DNA of 64,000 nt, taken from positions 42,309-106,308 of the forward strand of contig BJOX01000315.1 in assembly GCA_009731375.1 (NCBI GenBank). Direction: 5' to 3'. Positions within the stretch are counted from its first letter, which is position 1; each line of letters begins with the position of its first letter. Both the position numbers and the translations under genes were made by a program. Positions 55,324-64,000 of the stretch are shown piece by piece. The notes beneath the pieces are model-generated. The model searched no databases. It worked only from the letters and a program-made list of their open reading frames with translations, and had not been told where the DNA came from. Source of the stretch: Paulinella micropora (Eukaryota > Cercozoa > Imbricatea > Euglyphida).

Positions 55324-55528
55324 CTAGCAGCAGCACAAGTTATGACCAAAACATTAGCAACAAGAGAAGAGAGTCCAGTAAAAATCGAGAAAAACAAACT
55401 AGTAAATAAAGAAACAAATAAACGAATGGACAGATGAAGAAACAAAAAGATTAAAAAGAAAAAATAATAAATAAATTACAAACAAGCAAAAGCAAACAAA
55501 GAACCAAAACAATCAAAAGATAAAAGAA

Positions 55529-55835
55529 CTAAAGAAGCAAGTAAACAAGCAAGTAAACAAGCAAGTAAACAAGCAAGTAAACAAGCAAGTAAACAAGCAA
55601 GTAAACAAGCAAGTAAACAAGCAAGTAAACAAGCAAGTAAACAAGCAAGTAAACAAGCAAATAAACAAGCAAATAAACAGACAACTACGTAATCAAATAG
55701 CTAAGTAGATATAAACAAACATAAACAAATAAATATGAGTATATAAATAACTAAATATATAAATCAAAAAACAAACAAACAAACAAATGAACAAATAAAC
55801 AAATAAACAAACAAACAAACAAACAAATAAACAAA

Positions 55836-55882
<47 letters not shown>

Positions 55883-55967
55883 ATGAATAAATGAATGAAT
55901 AAATGAATGAATAAATGAATAAATGAATAAATGAATAAATGAATGAATGAATGAATGAATGAATGAA

Positions 55968-55998
<31 letters not shown>

Positions 55999-56000
55999 AT
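55529..56000 (+). repeat. 12-bp AAGCAAGTAAAC minisatellite, then (AAAC)n, (AAAT)n and (AATG)n
   Basis: About 11 copies of the 12-mer followed by tetranucleotide blocks. On the gene's strand these are T-rich and lie within an intron. Confidence 0.94.
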
Positions 56001-56048
56001 ACAAAATGTTGATTGGGAAACTATTGAGAAAAAGAGACAAAACTGAAC

Positions 56049-56204
56049 CTCTTTTGCAGAGGCAAGAATCGAGATAAAGTCCAGGCTTGCAAAGGCCTGA
56101 TAAATCAGGGCAACTCATCGAAGCACAAGCATGATCAATAATGTATCGATCTTGCGCAAACGCGGTTTTTTGTCCGTGCTGGCATGGCAGCGTGCAGTAG
56201 TGTG
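56049..56204 (-). CDS. Receptor-like protein, cysteine-rich exon
   Basis: 156 nt, phase 1-1, acceptor GACTTGCAG and donor GTTCAG. It reads HYCTLPCQHGQKTAFAQDRY, continues to SCPDLSGLCKPGLYLDSCLC, and has eight cysteines in EGF/laminin-like spacing. Confidence 0.6.
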
Positions 56205-56840
56205 CTGCAAGTCAGGCAAACGGTCGGATCCGATAAAGCAGTGAATTGCGTGGAATTTTACGTTCGCGAAAATACGTTATGAGGTAGTGAACGATGAAAC
56301 ACGATAACAATTGTGCAAGATCACACAATAGTAGGGAAAATCTTGTCAGCATGTCTCACAGTATGCCAAAAGATCAAGGCGAAAGAGTATTGCAATATTG
56401 AAGCATTGCCAGAAGGACGCGGAAGCGATCCAACTCGGGGTTCGTAACGGGGTTTACCATTGCCGCTGCAAGTCTCGTAGCAGTAAGCAGAGGAAGCACT
56501 GGTAAAGGCGACTATTTGGCGCCGAACTGTCAGATCTCCAAAGCCCGATGACCTCTTCAGCTACCATATTGCCCAACCAAAAGATGTCAATGAGACCCAT
56601 GTCGTGCATGTCGTCTCCTGGTACATGGTCGACACGTACGGTGAATGTATATATTATGTCGTCTAATCTACTTCAAGTTAAAGGTGCAGCTGTAGATACC
56701 AGGAGATGCAACTCCCCGTAACTGGGCGACCACCTTGAAGTCGGTTCAAACGCCGCAGTCACCTAAGGGTGCTTAACAGTTAATATATGATGGCGAAAGG
56801 ACAGTTTTCAATGTGCCTAGCACTGCTGCCAGCTCCGTAC

Positions 56841-57074
56841 CTGATGGCTGGAATAGTCAACGTAATATTGGAAAGTATAACCATTTGCAAATTTCGTCGC
56901 CTCGGAGGCTGGGACCAGCCAAATTGAGAAATTGGTACCACTGTCAGAGCACGCAAAGGTGCGGATGGAAATAGGCATCGAGGGGGGAAGGAAAACAAGG
57001 CAAACATACCTCGCACTATAGATGTCGTAACCGATGTATTTGTACACTGTGGATGATCCAATAGGAACTGCAAC
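56841..57074 (-). CDS. Receptor-like protein, possible N-terminal exon(s)
   Basis: After acceptor AGTTGCAG-type sequence: VPIGSSTVYKYIGYDIYSA, then SGTNFSIWLVPASEATKFAN and GYTFQYYVDYSSHQ to donor GTACGG. A 69-nt internal intron (donor GTATGT, acceptor TCTGACAG) keeps the frame, but the stretch is also open without splicing. Hydrophilic and beta-rich, with no family recognised. Confidence 0.42.
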
Positions 57075-57361
57075 AAGCCATGCATATTAAGCCTTAGCCA
57101 ATACATACATGCAAGCAGAAATGAACATGTCATAAATTTAGCACTTCACTCTTGGCTTGTACAATTGTGTTCCTTGCACCGTCTAGCCCACTTAAAAGGC
57201 CACGACAAGGAGATTTGAAAAAGCAGTGACGCAAGCCCGGGAAAGCTTGGCCGAGGATAGAACTCCAAATGTTCACTGCTCCTCGCACTTATGAGAACTG
57301 ATGATCTCTCACACACCAGGTTTGCACAACGAACATGCACGCTATATTGCATACGTACTGT

Positions 57362-57500
57362 CCAAGTACTGGCCAGCTGGAACAGTGAACTGATCGAGAG
57401 AGTCGTTGTGGTTTTGGAGCCGGAAGCGGCGCAGGTGTTGGTTCGAATCGAGATCGGCCCGTCTCTCGCTTGCAATCGAAGTGTTCAAGGCATGGGCGAA
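57362..57500 (-). CDS. Receptor-like protein, possible exon
   Basis: Two frames are open. One reads GPISIRTNTCAASGSKTTTT and resembles PISIRTFACSDSGTNF in the next exon region. The other reads LQNHNDSLDQFTVPAGQYLD. A duplicated domain is plausible but the frame is undecided. Confidence 0.3.
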
Positions 57501-57958
57501 TCTGGATGATTCTACGATCATTTTTTCACGTTTTTCCCTTGACGAAGGGGCCCACTGCAGCCTTGCGGGCGTGGCCATATCTGTTCAGCAATCCAAGTAG
57601 TGGGAAATCGTGCGAACGACAGGTGGCAAGGCAGGGAAAGACCTAAGACGTTGCCTACGCCTTGGCTGCGCTGAGAAAGCCGCCCCTCCTGTGTATTTTC
57701 AATTGAATTTTCCTGCAAGTTCACAAGCAGCTTTTCTGGAAATATGGACAAATGACATAAGCATGTAAGAAAGATGATAAAGGAGAGGAGGGAGAAGCAG
57801 AGAAAGACTGAGTCAAAGGAAGTATTGCGTGTACATTTCTCAAAGAGAAATATCCAATAGGTTATATATATCAATACATACATTTACATGCACACTGTTA
57901 ATTTTTACCTTACCTGTACATAATGTATACGTGGAAGTTGCAGTCACAAACTCACACA

Positions 57959-57961
57959 CGC

Positions 57962-58049
<88 letters not shown>

Positions 58050-58090
58050 AGAAANNNNNNNNNNGAGAGAGAGAGAGAGAGAGAGGGGAG

Positions 58091-58134
<44 letters not shown>

Positions 58135-58153
58135 CAGAGAGAGAGAGAGAGAG

Positions 58154-58184
<31 letters not shown>

Positions 58185-58254
58185 AGAAAGAAAGACAGAA
58201 AGAAAGAGAAAGAAAGAAAGAAAGAAAGAAAGGAGAAAGAGAGAGAGAGAGAAT
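57959..58254 (+). repeat. (GA)n / (GAAA)n microsatellite
   Basis: GA and GAAA blocks with a 10-base gap at 58055-58064. On the gene strand this is an intronic pyrimidine tract. Confidence 0.95.
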
Positions 58255-58509
58255 CATACTAAATAGAGAGGAAAAGAGAGGAAAACGGAAGCTGACCTTG
58301 GCTGGGCTATACCTATCTGTTCAGTAACTAGCTTGTGCACACGTTTACTAATATATTGCACGTAATAAACACATACACGTAGTGATGTATGCGCACAGAT
58401 CTACATGGGATGTATGGAGACCTGATCCAGGAATGTATGCTTGCATGCGCGATGAATAATCACGCACTTCTTTTTACTGGAATGGCTTTACCCTCCCATT
58501 CATTTCCTT

Positions 58510-58525
58510 CCCCCCCCCCCCCCCC

Positions 58526-58561
<36 letters not shown>
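58510..58561 (+). repeat. Poly-C next to poly-A
   Basis: About 18 C and about 35 A. On the minus strand, poly-T then poly-G. Confidence 0.9.
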
Positions 58562-58563
<2 letters not shown>

Positions 58564-58667
58564 ACCCACGCAACCACCCACCTGCCGCGCCGCCCTTTGG
58601 TATACATATTTACATAGTAATCCTCATACATTCATACACATAAACACTTGCAGTCATGTTTTGTTAC

Positions 58668-58772
58668 ATGTGCCGATTTCGTCTGCGACAAGGAATCGTG
58701 CAGGGATGCTGTTTGTTTGGCCACGCAGGCCACGAGAAGAAGCAATGGTGCTACGAATGCAAGCCCAGTCAT
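58668..58772 (-). CDS. Receptor-like protein, first exon with signal peptide
   Basis: ATG at 58772: MTGLAFVAPLLLLVACVAKQ, a textbook secretory signal (short n-region, Leu-rich core, Ala-x-Ala-like end), then polar sequence. Donor GTAACA gives phase 0. A second donor 40 nt on (TTATGTGTAT) gives phase 1, which would suit the rest of the gene. The following exons are cysteine-rich, so the product is predicted to be secreted or membrane-anchored. Confidence 0.55.
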
Positions 58773-58904
58773 GACGCGCGCCTGAAAAGGACACCGCAAA
58801 AGAGATCATGCATTTGCAATTAACCGCAAAATCACGTATATTTTTCACCTAAAAGAGGCAAAATCAGTAAAATTTTTGCAATAATAATAACAATAGAAAG
58901 AACA

Positions 58905-58908
<4 letters not shown>

Positions 58909-58943
<35 letters not shown>

Positions 58944-59212
58944 GTGCTTCTCTGTCAATGGCTGATGCATTTCTGCACATGCGCCTCCATCGTCTCACCC
59001 GTGAGGGGAGTACGAAGAATTGACGATAAGCTCTAATGACACCCCCGCAAGGGCAGTTCCAACACTTCCAGACGGGCCGGTATGTTCAATGAAAATACTG
59101 GTCCAGACGGATCGTTACGTTCAATGAAAATACTGGTGGCACCGACGGGAATCGAACTGGCGACAGGGCCCAGATGGTAGAACTTGACCACTGGGCTATC
59201 ACGGTGTCCAAA
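58909..59212 (-). mobile_element. Full-length tRNA-derived SINE
   Basis: On the minus strand it begins GGACACCGTGATAGCCCAGT with an A-box-like TAGCCCAGTGG, and has B-box GTTCGATTCCCG about 45 bp on. A 200-bp body follows with two copies of CAGTATTTTCATTGAACRT, and an (ATT)n tail ends it at 58909-58942. Further copies lie at 44.0-44.6, 45.64 and 47.85 kb. Confidence 0.85.
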
Positions 59213-59213
59213 T

Positions 59214-59255
59214 AATAATAATAATAATGATAATAATAATGATGATGATGATGAT
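59214..59255 (+). repeat. (AAT)n / (ATG)n
   Basis: Triplet array directly beyond the SINE head. Confidence 0.9.
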
Positions 59256-59403
59256 AAATATGGGCTAACACGATAAACGCAGACTATGCTACCTCTCAAG
59301 CCAAAACCGCTTGATGTAAATATTGTTATGTATACTATCATGTGTGCACGTATGTTATGGAGGGAAAGGTGAATAGAAAGATATATTGGTAGATAGTTAG
59401 ATA

Positions 59404-59426
59404 GTTAGGTAGATGGATAGATAGAG

Positions 59427-59475
<49 letters not shown>
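59404..59475 (+). repeat. (GATA)n
   Basis: Array joining the left end of repeat X copy 2. Confidence 0.93.
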
Positions 59476-60264
59476 ATATGTTTGGTCTATCAGCTCTGCA
59501 TATCCGAAGACATAGGCATCCATTCCACCCCGCCACCAGTTGGTGGGTAGCGGGCTGAGGGATAGCACTAGGCTTAGAATGTATGCAGTCTGAAGGTTCT
59601 ACGGCCCTCCCTGGCTAGAGGGCCGTAGAACCAACCCAGACACGTGTCCGTGATCACGTGCCCCACCAAGGCTCGGGCCCGAGGGGAAGGGTACACCAAC
59701 CCTCGAGCTTCATCCAAGGCGACCACTTTCGCGGCGGACGGACTATACCTTAAGATCTCCCTGCTTATGTGCCTACCCGCACACAGGAAGATCCCACTCC
59801 CGTCTAGTCTCTGAACCTTTCCCATTTGTCAGGACACCACTGGGTAGTGGCGACGGAGGACTACCGGGCCAGCTGCAGCGGTGACATAAGTGGGCCGACG
59901 TCGAGAGTAGTGGCCATTCGCCATAACCACTGGTCACTAAACTCACGTCGGAACACCAAGTCAGTCCAAAGCAGCCAATCAGGGGTAGTCGTACCGAGTA
60001 GGAGCCATGCGCGGGGTTGGCCTGACAAGAAGGGACTTGGCTGCGGATAACCCATCATTCCCAGCGTGGCCATATCCTTCTAGTTTTTACCATCCGACGA
60101 GCGTTACCTCGCCTGCTGCACCTTGCGGTTTCCCGCAGGCCGCGGTATCGAAGGCTTTAGGGCTTTCCCGAACAGTTTGAGAGTGTATCGAGGGCCGATG
60201 AAGGGTAGTCATCAGCCCTGGCCAGTCACGCTGCACCAGCTACGACTGCATACATTCTAGAAAA
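59476..60264. mobile_element. Dispersed repeat X, copy 2 (longer copy)
   Basis: Matches 53030-53684 and extends farther right. TTAGAATGTATGCAGTC at about 59575 and GACTGCATACATTCTAG at about 60247 form a 16-bp inverted repeat around 690 bp. Also internal are the perfect 15-bp hairpin (about 59597-59634) and TGCACCAGCTA / TAGCTGGTGCA close to the right end. A non-autonomous DNA element is possible. Short frames inside are not convincing. Confidence 0.65.
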
Positions 60265-60377
60265 CACAAATAGCTGGTGCAGGGCTGACGGAGATAGATA
60301 GATCGACCCCCAGGCTGTAGGTGCCAGTGGGTCGAGTCCAACTCCGGGATGCAGTTTACCGTCATGCCCAGGACGGA

Positions 60378-60457
60378 TAGATAGATAAATAGATAAATAG
60401 ATAAATAGATAAATAGGTGAACATGTAGATAGGTAGGTAGGTAGGTAGGTAGATAGG

Positions 60458-60491
<34 letters not shown>

Positions 60492-60492
60492 T

Positions 60493-60530
<38 letters not shown>

Positions 60531-60591
60531 GGATAGATACCTAGCCTAGCCTAGCCAGCTACCAATCTAGCTAGCTAGCTAGGTAGATAGG

Positions 60592-60622
<31 letters not shown>

Positions 60623-60746
60623 GTAGATAGGTAGATATATAGGTAGATAGATAGATAGATAGATAGATAGATGGATAGATAGATAGATAGATAGGTAGAT
60701 AGATAGATAGATAGATAGATGGATAGATGGATAGATAGATAGATAA

Positions 60747-60778
<32 letters not shown>

Positions 60779-60787
60779 GTAGATAGG

Positions 60788-60832
<45 letters not shown>
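60378..60832 (+). repeat. (GATA)n with GGTA, GATG and CTAG variants
   Basis: 455 bp array running into repeat R. Confidence 0.96.
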
Positions 60833-60834
60833 GA

Positions 60835-61240
60835 GATATCGACTAATGTCAGAAAAAAGGAGATTCTGATTTCGTCAACCGAGGAGGTCTGTGGGCAGTG
60901 TATTTTCCCGATGCTTTAAACCATGAATTTGCAAGGAAGGGACTGATACATAGGAACTCTCTCGACAGCATGTCCCGTCGAGAGTCCAAAACCTCCTCAG
61001 TACTGGGCGGGGCCAGGGCTGGTTCCATAACGCCCCTTGCAAAACGAGCTCCCACCTCCATTACAGAGGACCCAGTAAGCAGTTGGAGTTTTGAGAATGT
61101 GGTATTTCCGCAGAGCATCATCGATAACCGACAGTCTAGCATAAACCGACAGAGCAGTGTGGGTGGCATTGCGGTCGCACCAAGCGAGAAAGGCCACCCT
61201 GAGGGAACAGGATTGTACTTCCGCACGCTATTTTGGCATG
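60835..61240 (+). repeat. Dispersed repeat R, copy 2
   Basis: GATATCGACTAATGTCAG to CGCACGCTATTT, aligned with 3478-3836 and about 40 bp longer through an extra ACTCTCTCGACAGCATGTCC-type insertion. Confidence 0.8.
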
Positions 61241-61412
61241 TGACTCATAGGCGTATGGCTAGGCACACAAAGCACCCACCACGGACCCAACACTCCCACA
61301 CAATCCCCTGATTGTCTATCTGTCGACAGATGGATGGGCCCGTTTCAAAAAACCAAGCCCAAGGGAGGTCAGTGACACCTGGAGAATGGCCTTGATGGGG
61401 TCTCCAAGTGAT

Positions 61413-61560
61413 TGATGAGATATCGACTACTGTCAGAAAAAAAAAGGAGCTTCTGATTAACCAAGGTCTGTGGGTAGCGTATTTACACGATGCCCAGTTA
61501 AACCATGAATTTGCAACGAAGTGACTGTTACAGGCAATACCAGAGGAAATCTCTCGAAGC
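61413..61560 (+). repeat. Dispersed repeat R, partial copy 3
   Basis: GAGATATCGACTACTGTCAG and about 130 bp more match the start of the other copies. The unique 61241-61412 before it has no gene. Confidence 0.7.
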
Positions 61561-61735
61561 AAGATAGATAGATGAGATGTCGCAAAGGAATGTAGTCCTT
61601 GCAAAGGAACGCAGTTTCACATCAAACAATAATTTGTGTACTGTGCATGTGTCCGGGATGGGAATCACGGGTAGACTGTGTTCTGGAAAAAGAAGAGGAG
61701 GAAGGACGTTGAAGAAAAAGGCAATCTAGGAATGG
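61561..61735 (-). repeat. Dispersed repeat Q, copy 2 (inverted)
   Basis: Reverse complement of about 305-480. Joined on its left by GATAGATAGATGA and followed within 60 bp by a GATA array (61793-61900). Confidence 0.75.
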
Positions 61736-61791
61736 AGAGTGGGAGGATAAGGAAGAAGAGAAAGAAAAGGAAGCCGTTAGTCCAAGTGTTT

Positions 61792-61792
<1 letters not shown>

Positions 61793-61843
<51 letters not shown>

Positions 61844-61869
61844 GGGATAGATAGATAGATAGATAGATG

Positions 61870-61900
<31 letters not shown>
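61793..61900 (+). repeat. (GATA)n
   Basis: Array with GAGG and GATG variants. Confidence 0.95.
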
Positions 61901-61902
<2 letters not shown>

Positions 61903-61923
61903 AGGAGAATATGTTTCTTACCG

Positions 61924-62117
61924 TAGTGAAAATCCCGCACCCAGATCTCCGTGTGTGGTGGCTTCCCGGACAGAACTGCCCCCCAAATGCGCTTATTGAT
62001 GTGTCCTTTGCCAATCCTACGGCTGAGTCGGTGGTCCGCACTGCTGGCATTGTCCCACTTGCAGCAAAACTTCAAGGGAAAACGAAGGGAAAACGTCAAA
62101 AGAAGGCGGTATGGTAA
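61924..62117 (+). CDS. Possible exon after a GATA array, unrecognised
   Basis: Follows a pyrimidine stretch and acceptor TTTCTTACCGTAG. The frame gives VKIPHPDLRVWWLPGQNCPP then NALIDVSFANPTAESVVRTA and ends KGKRQKKAVW. Composition is protein-like. The opposite strand is also open, with a GTAAGA donor at the same spot, so the strand is not settled. 62118-62745 beyond it has no supported gene. Confidence 0.3.
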
Positions 62118-62745
62118 GTAGTGAATTGGGCCACAGATAAGAAACTGCAGGCAGCATAGCACTTGGTCTAGCAGCTCAGTCTGCTCACATCTGCAATGTG
62201 AGTGGTAGTGGACTACTCTGGGTGTCAGTGCGTTTCAACTTAAATTTCAACTTCATATGTAGTTGCATATTCATGGAGTGAAATGTTCGAGCTTTCTGTT
62301 TTTGCACACACATACAAGTCAGAATTAGAATTAAACACAAGCACAGGACCACTGTCACCAGCAGCTTCAAGGTTTCTTCTTGCAGGAAACCAGCAAAGTA
62401 ATGAATGAATAGAAACGGTTCTTGTTCTTTTTTTTTTCTGTGGTTTGCATTATTTAAGCTTTTAAGGATTGCGTGATGGGATATACAAGCGAACATATTT
62501 ATGCTAATTTGACCGTAGAAACGCTTTACTTTGCAAGGGGGGTTTTTGAGCGGAAATGGTCGAGGGGAGTTTTTCTTGGCCGATTCTTGCGGCTCTACCA
62601 CCCCAACAAATTTTCTCCACGAAGTCCCAATCAAAAATAATTCTACTGTACGTGATGTTAGTATACTTATACTGATGTCGGAATATTCCTGTTTTCCTGG
62701 CAGCTGACACCTAGGTCAGGAACATAAAATTTCAAGCACACAATT

Positions 62746-62850
62746 ATGTTTTACGAAAATTCTTCTGTTCTGTTCTCTGTTCTGTTCTATCTGTCTGTTC
62801 TGTCTGTCTGCTCTGTCTGTCTGTTCTGTTCGTCTGTTCTGTTCGCCTGT

Positions 62851-62891
<41 letters not shown>

Positions 62892-62922
62892 CTCTCTCTC
62901 TTCTTCTTCTTCTTCTTCTTCG
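62746..62922 (+). repeat. TCTGTTC-type repeats, then (CT)n and (CTT)n
   Basis: TCTGTTCTG/TCTGTC units pass into CT and CTT runs. Confidence 0.9.
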
Positions 62923-63090
62923 TTTTTATTGAGAGAATAATTTTTACAATTGGACTCAGGGAACTTCCACGTGAAAAGTATAGCCAGTAAGTTATACCTT
63001 TATCAAAGGTGGAAACCTAGTTATTCAGTTGAGTGTATTAAGGAAGATATTACATATTAAATTAGTATTCAGCGGCTCAGTATTAATATT
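62923..63090 (+). repeat. Dispersed repeat Z, copy 1
   Basis: TTTTTATTGAGAGAATAATT to CAGCGGCTCAGTATTAATAT. It aligns with 63315-63480 at about 85-90%. Confidence 0.8.
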
Positions 63091-63316
<226 letters not shown>

Positions 63317-63480
63317 TTTTATTGAGAGAACAATTTTACAATCGGGCTCAGGGAACGTCCACGTGAAAAGCATAGCTAGTAAGTTATACGTTTATCTAAG
63401 GTGGAAACCTAGTTATTCAGTTGATCGTATTAAAGGAAAATATTAAATTTGTATTTAGCGGCTCGGTATTATATATATCT
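63317..63480 (+). repeat. Dispersed repeat Z, copy 2
   Basis: Partner of 62923-63090. The following 63481-63672 is AT-rich, with a hairpin CTCTCTTTTCTTTTTC / GAAAAAGTGAAAGAGAG near 63604-63640. Confidence 0.8.
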
Positions 63481-63672
63481 AGCATTAATATTATTAATAT
63501 TAATATTTATGTTTAGATATATTCAGTAGTGATAATATTATAATATGATATGAATATATATGTTATTGTAAAAGTGTAGTAGTTTATGTCTGGCGGCCCC
63601 CCCTCTCTTTTCTTTTTCGTGAGAAAAAGTGAAAGAGAGAGGAGGAAGTTGGGGCTGTGCGTGGTTGACCAT

Positions 63673-64000
63673 NNNNNNNNNNNNNNNNNNNNNNNNNNNN
63701 NNNNNNNNNNNNNNNNNNNNNNNNNNNNNNNNNNNNNNNNNNNNNNNNNNNNNNNNNNNNNNNNNNNNNNNNNNNNNNNNNNNNNNNNNNNNNNNNNNNN
63801 NNNNNNNNNNNNNNNNNNNNNNNNNNNNNNNNNNNNNNNNNNNNNNNNNNNNNNNNNNNNNNNNNNNNNNNNNNNNNNNNNNNNNNNNNNNNNNNNNNNN
63901 NNNNNNNNNNNNNNNNNNNNNNNNNNNNNNNNNNNNNNNNNNNNNNNNNNNNNNNNNNNNNNNNNNNNNNNNNNNNNNNNNNNNNNNNNNNNNNNNNNNN
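63673..64000. other. Assembly gap to the window end
   Basis: All N. Confidence 0.99.

Noticed and set aside
59140-59212. A tRNA gene
   Set aside because: A- and B-box-like sequences are present, but the cloverleaf is poor, and the unit continues into a SINE body with an ATT tail, repeated at several places.

Overview
This is eukaryotic nuclear DNA from an unidentified, extremely microsatellite-rich organism. The evidence is spliceosomal GT-AG introns, exons that join in frame, an LTR retrotransposon and tRNA-derived SINEs. Roughly half the window is simple repeat (GATA, TAG, TAA, GA, CATATA, AAGC and others). It also holds 10-base and roughly 100-base N gaps, many next to homopolymers. I cannot name the lineage. 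An alga, another protist or a unicellular relative of animals all remain possible. The EGF-like exons with symmetrical phase-1 introns lean slightly towards the last.

Layout: 0-10 kb is microsatellite with dispersed repeats and a LINE reverse-transcriptase relic. 10.15-14.23 kb (minus) is a seven-exon MATE-like transporter gene whose introns are largely (TATC)n and other simple repeats. 14.2-16.65 kb is simple repeat and minisatellite. 17.14-26.02 kb is bounded by 29-bp imperfect inverted repeats. It carries a minus-strand SET-domain gene, a small basic-tailed protein, a 1.7-kb AAGC array, and plus-strand frames including a SAP-domain/RanBP2-zinc-finger protein. Lys/Arg-rich reading frames lie at both outer edges, as if a large element had split one gene. 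26.36-26.78 kb is a foldback hairpin. 26.81-37.42 kb (minus) is a complete Ty3/gypsy-class retrotransposon with nearly identical LTRs, gag, and pol in the same frame after one UGA.

40.3-43.04 kb (minus) is a six-exon gene for an Ala/Pro/Ser-rich repeat protein, most of whose introns are (TATG)n. 43.4-49.2 kb is a nest of TAA repeats, SINEs and GC-rich tandem repeats, including a 1,028-bp duplication that looks exact. 49.3-58.8 kb (minus) is a receptor-like gene: signal peptide, many cysteine-rich and EGF-like exons with phase-1 boundaries, and a probable C-terminal membrane segment. Its middle has been tandemly duplicated, and a 0.65-kb repeat has entered one intron. 59-63.7 kb is dispersed repeats, GATA arrays and gaps.

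Two host genes have introns that are little more than a tetranucleotide microsatellite with splice sites at its ends. Two neighbouring introns of the transporter also share the same compound repeat and unique core. Microsatellite-borne introns, the inverted-repeat-bounded 8.9-kb element and the gag-UGA-pol retrotransposon are the main points of interest. All function calls come from reading motifs by eye.
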